In this document: in pieces, positions 7,017-9,864 of the stretch | How the letters are laid out: each line of letters begins with the position of its first letter | Numbering within the stretch: position 1 is the stretch's first letter | Assembly: GCF_000284415.1 (NCBI RefSeq) | Contig: NC_017059.1 | Coordinates: 1,584,894-1,594,757 of the forward strand | DNA: 9,864 bases | Direction: 5' to 3' | Source: Pararhodospirillum photometricum DSM 122 | GTDB taxonomy: Bacteria; Pseudomonadota; Alphaproteobacteria; Rhodospirillales; Rhodospirillaceae | The notes under the pieces: model-generated | The model's input: the letters and a program-made list of their open reading frames with translations, nothing else | What the model was told of the DNA's origin: nothing | The model's database searches: none | Translations under genes and position numbers: made by a program

Positions 7017-7256
7017 ATGACCACTCACCGCATTACCGTCTCTGCTCCGCTGTCCGCACGCGTAAAGAGCGCAAAACATCACGGCGTATTCCATATGGTA
7101 TCCCGCATGGAAGGCTGGCTCGCCCGCCATTATGACGCCATGGCCGCCCGCGCCGAGCGCAAAGAAAGCGAAGCCCTTCTGTCGAGCCTCGACGACCGCA
7201 TGATGGCCGACATCGGCTACGGCCCCGAAGACAGTCAACGTCTTAGATTAGGATAG
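7017..7256 (+). CDS. DUF1127 small protein
   Basis: This 79-residue protein ends with the DUF1127 (YjiS-like) signature LSSLDDRMMADIGYG at about residues 58-72, followed by a short basic tail. A basic, His- and Arg-containing N-terminal half precedes it. Proteins of this family are small and common in alphaproteobacteria; CcaF1 of Rhodobacter is reported to bind RNA, so an RNA-related role is possible but cannot be read from this sequence. The frame is open further upstream, but the ATG at 7017 is chosen because a strong ribosome binding site, AGGAGG (7005-7010), lies six bases before it. It stops four bases before the EamA gene, whose ribosome binding site overlaps its last codons. It is therefore probably co-transcribed and translationally coupled with the exporter, and it diverges from the LysR gene. 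Confidence 0.88.
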   Translation: MTTHRITVSAPLSARVKSAKHHGVFHMVSRMEGWLARHYDAMAARAERKESEALLSSLDDRMMADIGYGPEDSQRLRLG

Positions 7257-7260
7257 GGAC

Positions 7261-8175
7261 ATGCCCTCCAGAAATACGCTGCTTTATATCACGACTGTCT
7301 TAATTTGGGGATCAACATGGCTGGCAATCGAGTTCCAGCTCGGGGTGGTTGATCCTGCCGTCTCCCTCGTGTGGCGCTTCGCCCTGGCCAGCGGGCTGAT
7401 GCTCGTGTGGTCGCGGTTTCAAGGCGGATGGCCCCGCTTCTCCCTTTCTCAGCACCTGTGGTCCGCTGCCCTCGGCTTTTGCCTGTTTTGCGCGAACTAC
7501 CTGCTGTTTTATAATGCGACGGGCCTTCTCACCAGCGGCTTGGTGGCGGTTTCCTTCTCCTCCATTGTCGTCTTCAACATCTTGTTCGGCGCCTTGTTCT
7601 TCCGTCAGCCGCTGCGCGGGCGGGTGGTGGCGGGAGCTGCCTTGGGCTTGGGCGGCATTGCCCTGATCTTTGCCCCCGAACTGGGCCACCTCTCCCTCGC
7701 CGACAGCGCGCTCAAGGGCTTATTGCTGTGCGTGGCCGCGACCATTTTCGCCTCGTTTGGCAACCTGATTTCCGGTCGCAATCAGCGCGCCGGCATTCCG
7801 GTCTTGCAAGGCACCGCTGTGGGCATGGGCTACGGGGCCTTGTTCCTGGCGGGCATGGCGGTGGTCATGGGGCGGTCCTTCGTCCTTGATCTTTCGGCGC
7901 CCTACCTGCTGTCGCTGCTCTATCTCGCGGTCCTGGGCTCGGTGGTGGCGTTTTGGTGCTACCTCACCTTGCTCGGGCGGATCGGCGCCGACCGGGCGTC
8001 GTATGCCTCTGTCATGTTCCCGGTGGTGGCGCTGGCCCTGTCCACCGTGTTCGAGGGCTACCAGTGGACCCTGGAAGCCGGCCTTGGCCTCGGCCTGGTC
8101 GTGGCGGGCAACCTGCTGGTGCTCACACGCGGGAGCCGACAGCTGCACCCCACCCTGGCGCGCGCGGCCGAATGA
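7261..8175 (+). CDS. EamA/DMT-family inner-membrane transporter
   Basis: This is a drug/metabolite-transporter superfamily protein of the inner membrane, 304 residues, with two EamA repeats. I see ten hydrophobic segments, near residues 7-27, 34-50, 66-86, 93-113, 121-139, 152-171, 183-203, 216-238, 247-265 and 271-289. The first repeat opens with LIWGSTWLAIEFQL and has the WRF motif after helix 2, both common in the family. Members export amino acids, metabolites or drugs, and the substrate is not predictable here. The ATG at 7261 has AGGA (7250-7253) seven bases upstream, inside the end of the DUF1127 gene. The divergent LysR regulator is its probable controller. An imperfect GC-rich hairpin follows the stop codon. 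Confidence 0.92.
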   Translation: MPSRNTLLYITTVLIWGSTWLAIEFQLGVVDPAVSLVWRFALASGLMLVWSRFQGGWPRFSLSQHLWSAALGFCLFCANYLLFYNATGLLTSGLVAVSFSSIVVFNILFGALFFRQPLRGRVVAGAALGLGGIALIFAPELGHLSLADSALKGLLLCVAATIFASFGNLISGRNQRAGIPVLQGTAVGMGYGALFLAGMAVVMGRSFVLDLSAPYLLSLLYLAVLGSVVAFWCYLTLLGRIGADRASYASVMFPVVALALSTVFEGYQWTLEAGLGLGLVVAGNLLVLTRGSRQLHPTLARAAE

Positions 8176-8195
8176 GCGTTCTTCTGCCTTCCCGC

Positions 8196-8226
8196 CTCCC
8201 GGCGCCCCCCTTCGGGGTCCCGGGAG
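8196..8226. terminator. GC-rich hairpin between convergent genes
   Basis: CTCCCGG (8196-8202) pairs with CCGGGAG (8220-8226), and an inner C run (8205-8210) can pair with GGGG (8214-8217) across small internal mismatches. It lies between the converging EamA and 147-residue genes. No T run follows on either strand, so it is a weak or factor-dependent terminator at best, or a structure protecting 3' ends. Confidence 0.45.
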
Positions 8227-8246
8227 ACGGTCGCGGCGAAGGCTCA

Positions 8247-8690
8247 TCACGCTTCCAGATCAATCCCCATACCGGCGGCCTCTTGCCCCATGACCAGGGT
8301 CGAGCCGGGCCGTGCGCCCCCCCACAAATGGCTTACGGCATTGATCACAAAGCTGTAAACAGCGGCCGCAGTGCGGCGCAACAAGGAGGTGACGGGGCGG
8401 TCCGCCCCCTCGGCCTTGACGCCCTCGGCCAAGGTTTGAGCGACAAAGCCGACCGACCGCAAGGCTTGAGCGGCGGCAAGGCTTCCCTCCTCGGTATCGC
8501 CCCCTTCCGGTGGGGTCGGCGGCGCGGGGCGCTCGCGCGAGGCGTCGGCACCAGATGGACGGACCGCATCAACGGACGGACTGCGCGCCGCCAGGGCCCC
8601 CGCAAAAACGCCGACGTTCGATGATGCCACGGCAGGGGGAGCGGGTGGAACATCCCGCAAGGAGGCATCAAGAGCTTTGACGATCAGCAT
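8247..8690 (-). CDS. hypothetical protein, 147 residues
   Basis: I do not recognise this protein. It starts MLIVKALDASLRD, then has a Pro/Ala/Ser-rich, probably disordered stretch (about residues 14-70) containing a run of acidic and Gly residues. The C-terminal half looks helical (about 70-120), including LRRTAAAVYSFVINAVSHLW near 103-122, amphipathic to mildly hydrophobic but not a clear membrane helix. No signal peptide, cysteine cluster or catalytic motif is visible. The gene is believed real because its ATG (8688-8690) has GGGAG (8696-8700) five bases upstream and because the region otherwise lacks a gene. It diverges from the ribbon-helix-helix gene across a 185-bp gap full of inverted repeats and converges on the EamA gene. 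A lineage-specific protein is likely; a shadow ORF in GC-rich DNA is the alternative. Confidence 0.6.
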   Translation of the reverse strand: MLIVKALDASLRDVPPAPPAVASSNVGVFAGALAARSPSVDAVRPSGADASRERPAPPTPPEGGDTEEGSLAAAQALRSVGFVAQTLAEGVKAEGADRPVTSLLRRTAAAVYSFVINAVSHLWGGARPGSTLVMGQEAAGMGIDLEA

Positions 8691-8718
8691 GATCTCTCCC
8701 TCTTTCCAGGAGGACTGC

Positions 8719-8785
8719 CCGTTGGCTTTCCCTGGGTGGGGAAAGGCCGAAACCAGCGCGTTCTTTCTGAGCGCGCGACCAACGG
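8719..8785. other. possible branched stem structure in divergent gap
   Basis: An outer 7-bp pair, CCGTTGG (8719-8725) and CCAACGG (8779-8785), encloses two further stems: CTTTCCC (8726-8732) with GGGAAAG (8739-8745), and GCGCG (8756-8760) with CGCGC (8772-8776). Together they could form a three-way junction in DNA or in RNA of either strand. Read by eye only; no folding energy was calculated, and chance pairings in GC-rich DNA are common. Confidence 0.35.
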
Positions 8786-8836
8786 CAAAGGAATTAGTTT
8801 GCCTGTCTCCCTGGCAAATTCAAGGGCTGGTTTGCC
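8784..8836. promoter_or_regulatory. array of four GGCAAA/TTTGCC half-sites, candidate operator
   Basis: Exact half-sites alternate in orientation: GGCAAA 8784-8789, TTTGCC 8798-8803, GGCAAA 8813-8818, TTTGCC 8831-8836. Every adjacent pair forms an inverted repeat. Starts are 14, 15 and 18 bp apart. The array ends 39 bp before the ribbon-helix-helix start codon and lies upstream of the divergent 147-residue gene as well. Ribbon-helix-helix repressors usually bind short repeated operators before their own gene, so autoregulation, possibly with control of the divergent gene, is the natural reading. Confidence 0.55.
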
Positions 8837-8875
8837 GGGTCAGGCCCGCTTCACAGCGCAAGAGGACGCCCTGTC

Positions 8876-9049
8876 ATGAAGGATGCGACGTTCACCTTCC
8901 GCCTGGAAGAAGACTTGAAGCTGCGTTTTACGACTCTCGCCAGAACACTCGACCGCAGTAGCGCCGACTTGTTGCGGGATTACATTCTGGAGTTTGTCGA
9001 GCGGCAGGAGAAAACTTACGTGAGTTCTCGTGCTCGGCACGATGCGTGA
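8876..9049 (+). CDS. small ribbon-helix-helix DNA-binding protein (CopG/antitoxin-like)
   Basis: A 57-residue protein translated directly from the DNA. The N-terminus DATFTFRLEEDLKLRF has the alternating pattern of the ribbon beta strand (residues 4-10) leading into helix 1 (about 11-23). The turn LDRSSA and helix 2, DLLRDYILEFVERQ, follow to about residue 43, then a short basic tail. This is the layout of CopG, Arc and ParD-type repressors and antitoxins, which dimerise and insert the strand pair in the major groove. AAGAGGA (8860-8866) lies nine bases before the ATG. No toxin-sized partner follows: a palindromic repeat begins 22 bp after the stop and phaR converges beyond it. Codons such as AGA, ACA, AGT and TCT are frequent compared with neighbours, which hints at recent acquisition. 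The half-site array upstream supports an autoregulator. Orphan antitoxin is the main alternative. Confidence 0.78.
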   Translation: MKDATFTFRLEEDLKLRFTTLARTLDRSSADLLRDYILEFVERQEKTYVSSRARHDA

Positions 9050-9058
9050 GACGACGCT

Positions 9059-9094
9059 AAAAAAGGAACGGCTGGGGAGGCGAGGCCTCCCCAG
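9059..9094 (-). terminator. intrinsic terminator of phaR, palindromic repeat copy
   Basis: CTGGGGAGGC (9072-9081) and GCCTCCCCAG (9085-9094) form a 10-bp stem with a three-base loop. On the minus strand it is followed, seven bases later, by six T (top-strand A run 9059-9064). It starts about 28 bp beyond the phaR stop codon. In the plus direction it may also end the ribbon-helix-helix transcript, though without a T run. With flanks (9070-9100) it is the inverted twin of the repeat at 5173-5203. Confidence 0.7.
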
Positions 9095-9121
9095 ACCCCT
9101 CGTTTCTGGGAGGGGGAGGGC

Positions 9122-9742
9122 TCAGGAGGCGTCGGCGGGGGGCGCCTTTTTTTCGTTTTCGGTCAGGCGGGCCAACTGTTGCTGCAAGGCTTCCAGTTCC
9201 TGGCGCAGCGCCTCGGCATCCCGGGGGGGAGAGGCCGGAGACGGCGGCGCCGCCGCGTCCCCCGTGGTCTGAAAAGGATTAAAAAAGCTGGTGAGCGCGT
9301 TCTCGAAAAAAGAGAGGTTGCGCTTGTTCATCTCTTCAAAGTTCTGAAAAGGAAAGAGGCCATCCAGCGCCGATTTCATCATCGAGCGCATCTGCTCCTC
9401 GTTCCGCGAAAAGGACTGCATGGTGTATTCAAGGTATTGGGGCACAACTCCCCCCAGACTATCACCATAAAAGCTGATGAGCTGACGCAAAAAGCCGATC
9501 GGCAACAGGTTTTGCCCCTTGGCTTCTTCTTCGACGATAATCTGGGTCAAGACTGAGCGGGTGATGTCCTCACCCGTCTTGGCATCGTAAACGACAAAAT
9601 CCTTATTCTCACGAACCATACCCGACAGATAATCAAGGGTCACGTAACTGCTGGTCGCCGTATTATAAAGACGACGATTGGCGTATTTCTTGATGGTGAT
9701 CGGCGCTTCGGCACCGGCGCTCTTTGATCCCTTGGACGGCAT
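9122..9742 (-). CDS. phaR: polyhydroxyalkanoate synthesis regulator PhaR
   Basis: PhaR represses genes for polyhydroxyalkanoate storage, notably the phasin gene and phaR itself, and is released when it binds the polymer granule. The 206 residues contain the N-terminal DNA-binding PHB_acc_N region (about 15-75: ITIKKYANRRLYNTATSSYV, then VYDAKTGEDITRSVLTQII). A PHB_acc segment follows (about 80-125: LPIGFLRQLISFYGDSLGG), then a Phe-rich stretch (about 129-157) that could contact polymer. A Pro/Ala linker leads to a C-terminal coiled coil (about 176-197, EALRQELEALQQQLARL). The ATG at 9740-9742 has GGGAG (top 9751-9755) eight bases upstream. phaC or phaP are not visible; the gene upstream lies outside the window. 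The leader carries a perfect palindrome and an inverted repeat covering the ribosome binding site, both consistent with autoregulation. Confidence 0.96.
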   Translation of the reverse strand: MPSKGSKSAGAEAPITIKKYANRRLYNTATSSYVTLDYLSGMVRENKDFVVYDAKTGEDITRSVLTQIIVEEEAKGQNLLPIGFLRQLISFYGDSLGGVVPQYLEYTMQSFSRNEEQMRSMMKSALDGLFPFQNFEEMNKRNLSFFENALTSFFNPFQTTGDAAAPPSPASPPRDAEALRQELEALQQQLARLTENEKKAPPADAS

Positions 9743-9746
9743 GCCC

Positions 9747-9834
9747 GCTTCTCCCGTCAGGTCCTCTGGCTAGGTGGCGGATTACCCCCCTGGCCCCCGT
9801 TTGAGTAAGGATAGCGTTGCAACGCGGGAGAAGC
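9747..9834 (-). promoter_or_regulatory. 10-bp inverted repeat that covers the phaR ribosome binding site
   Basis: GCTTCTCCCG (9747-9756) and CGGGAGAAGC (9825-9834) are exact inverse complements 68 bases apart. On the phaR transcript the second arm is CGGGAGAAGC, which contains the ribosome binding site GGGAG. The upstream arm, if transcribed, could pair with it and hide it. This works only if transcription starts upstream of 9834. Confidence 0.45.
9808..9825 (-). promoter_or_regulatory. perfect 12-bp palindrome beside a -10-like box upstream of phaR
   Basis: GCGTTGCAACGC (9814-9825) is a perfect palindrome with a TTGCAA core. Immediately downstream in the phaR direction is TATCCT (9808-9813), four of six positions of a -10 box and the same hexamer proposed for gabD. 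A protein on the palindrome would occupy the promoter spacer, as expected for autorepression by PhaR, which recognises TGC/GCA-rich dyads in related bacteria as I recall. No good -35 was found. The remaining bases to 9864 also hold CCCCTGGC (9787-9794) with GCCAGGGG (9833-9840), and no gene. Confidence 0.45.
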
Positions 9835-9864
9835 CAGGGGAAATCCCGGGGCCATCGGACGAGA

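Noticed and set aside
8784..8836. CRISPR-like direct repeats
   Set aside because: Units are six bases, alternate in orientation and have short irregular spacers; this is an operator pattern, not an array.
9050..9121. A toxin gene partner downstream of the ribbon-helix-helix gene
   Set aside because: Only 72 bp remain before the phaR stop codon and they are taken by a terminator hairpin; no open frame of useful length.

Overview
The window is GC-rich chromosomal DNA, most likely from an alphaproteobacterium of the Rhodospirillales (Rhodospirillum or Pararhodospirillum type). Three things point there: the order holB-metG-tatD, a zinc-free 515-residue methionyl-tRNA synthetase, and a PhaR polyhydroxyalkanoate regulator. 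The genus is my inference from gene content and cannot be fixed without a database search.

Layout. (1) 1-3584, plus strand, housekeeping: the 3' part of holB (clamp-loader delta'), metG and tatD. holB carries an apparent one-base frameshift in a C run at 910-914. A terminator-like hairpin sits inside the metG-tatD gap and a second, composite one follows tatD. (2) 3585-5051, minus strand: gabD, an NAD(P)-dependent succinate-semialdehyde dehydrogenase with a recognisable sigma70-type promoter. (3) 5255-5854, plus: a short GGDEF diguanylate cyclase with intact active and inhibitory sites but probably lacking an N-terminal domain. (4) 5899-8175: a GcvA-like LysR regulator (minus) diverging from a two-gene plus-strand operon, a DUF1127 small protein and a ten-helix EamA/DMT exporter only 4 bp apart. 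The shared gap holds a T-N11-A LysR-type box. (5) 8247-9049: an unrecognised 147-residue protein (minus) diverging from a 57-residue ribbon-helix-helix protein (plus). Their 185-bp gap holds four alternating GGCAAA/TTTGCC half-sites and a possible branched stem structure. (6) 9122-9742, minus: phaR, whose upstream region holds a perfect 12-bp palindrome and a 10-bp inverted repeat that covers the ribosome binding site.

A family of intergenic palindromes with arms CTGGGGAGGC/GCCTCCCCAG recurs at 2655, 5179 and 9072, with a shorter relative at 3547. Two copies (5173-5203, and 9070-9100 inverted) agree over 31 bases with one loop mismatch. Some copies serve as terminators, but the one at 5179 lies between divergent genes and cannot.

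There is no CRISPR array, rRNA, tRNA or recognisable insertion sequence. The best candidates for something undescribed are the orphan ribbon-helix-helix protein with its half-site array and unknown divergent partner, and the structured phaR leader. The lysR/DUF1127/EamA module is a plausible small efflux regulon.
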